Below are positions 6,615 through 6,647 of a stretch of 6,647 nucleotides of DNA, piece by piece (position 1 is the first letter of the stretch; every line of letters begins with the position of its first letter). The position numbers and the translations under genes were made by a program. The notes beneath the pieces are model-generated. The model did no database searches. It was given only the letters and a program-made list of their open reading frames with translations, and was not told where the DNA came from. The stretch is from Trueperaceae bacterium (GTDB taxonomy: Bacteria; Deinococcota; Deinococci; Deinococcales; Trueperaceae), in the NCBI GenBank assembly GCA_007121175.1, contig SKMG01000356.1:1-6647 (forward strand). Direction: 5' to 3'.

Positions 6615-6647
6615 CCACATCGAGCGAGCGCGCCGCGGTCGTGAAGA
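6611..6647 (+). CDS. Start of an unidentified gene, cut by the window edge
   Basis: ATG at 6611 opens a frame (MTTSSERAAVVK) that runs past the end of the window. Only 12 codons are visible, with C/G-ending codons like the local genes. No function can be assigned. The call rests on the upstream promoter-like element and the ATGA overlap, not on any homology. Confidence 0.35.
   Translation, partial: MTTSSERAAVVK

Noticed and set aside
4428..6620. Very long minus-strand open frame antisense to recA and most of cinA
   Set aside because: Its product is His/Pro/Arg/Leu-rich low-complexity sequence created by the sense-strand codon bias of recA, with no recognisable domain. The sense genes are unmistakable.
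1..6647. CRISPR array, tRNA, rRNA or insertion sequence
   Set aside because: No regularly spaced repeats, tRNA-like cloverleaf, rRNA segment, transposase or terminal inverted repeats were recognised on either strand.

Overview
This is a GC-rich window with five clear protein-coding genes, one small candidate ORF and the first codons of a further gene. The neighbouring cinA and recA genes, a RecA P-loop of the form GPE-x-GG-KTT (as I recall it from Deinococcus RecA), and TAnnnT boxes lying 5-8 bases before several start codons (leaderless-type promoters) suggest the Deinococcota, perhaps a Truepera-like lineage. That placement is an inference, because no rRNA or other marker gene is present.

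Layout: (1) 72-854 (+), an exported or membrane-anchored TPR protein. (2) 929-2167 and 2172-3611 (-), a two-gene operon convergent with the TPR gene. The promoter-proximal gene is a MoxR/Mg-chelatase-like AAA+ ATPase and the distal one is a VWA-domain protein with a complete MIDAS metal site; they are separated by 4 bases. (3) 3612-3783, a divergent promoter region. (4) 3784-5058 (+) cinA and 5163-6323 (+) recA, probably cotranscribed, with a 104-base spacer that holds a GC hairpin and a Shine-Dalgarno but no visible promoter. (5) 6324-6647, a non-coding stretch with inverted and direct repeats, then a promoter-like element, a 25-codon GTG ORF, and an ATGA overlap with the start of a gene that runs off the window.

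How the genes may work together: the AAA+/VWA pair has the usual arrangement of MoxR-type ATPase plus metal-dependent VWA partner (compare RavA-ViaA and BchI-BchD), implying ATP-driven remodelling of an unknown target. CinA and RecA are a classical competence/recombination pairing; Deinococcus is remembered as having ligT between them, and it is absent here.

The most unusual signals are two. The RecA core is written in a codon dialect (G/T-ending, GAT-only Asp, many TTG Leu, long G runs) quite unlike its own 5' and 3' ends and its neighbours. CinA keeps an intact N-terminal MoCF-type domain but has a C-terminal PncC-type domain that has lost its catalytic signature. No CRISPR, tRNA, rRNA or insertion sequence was seen.
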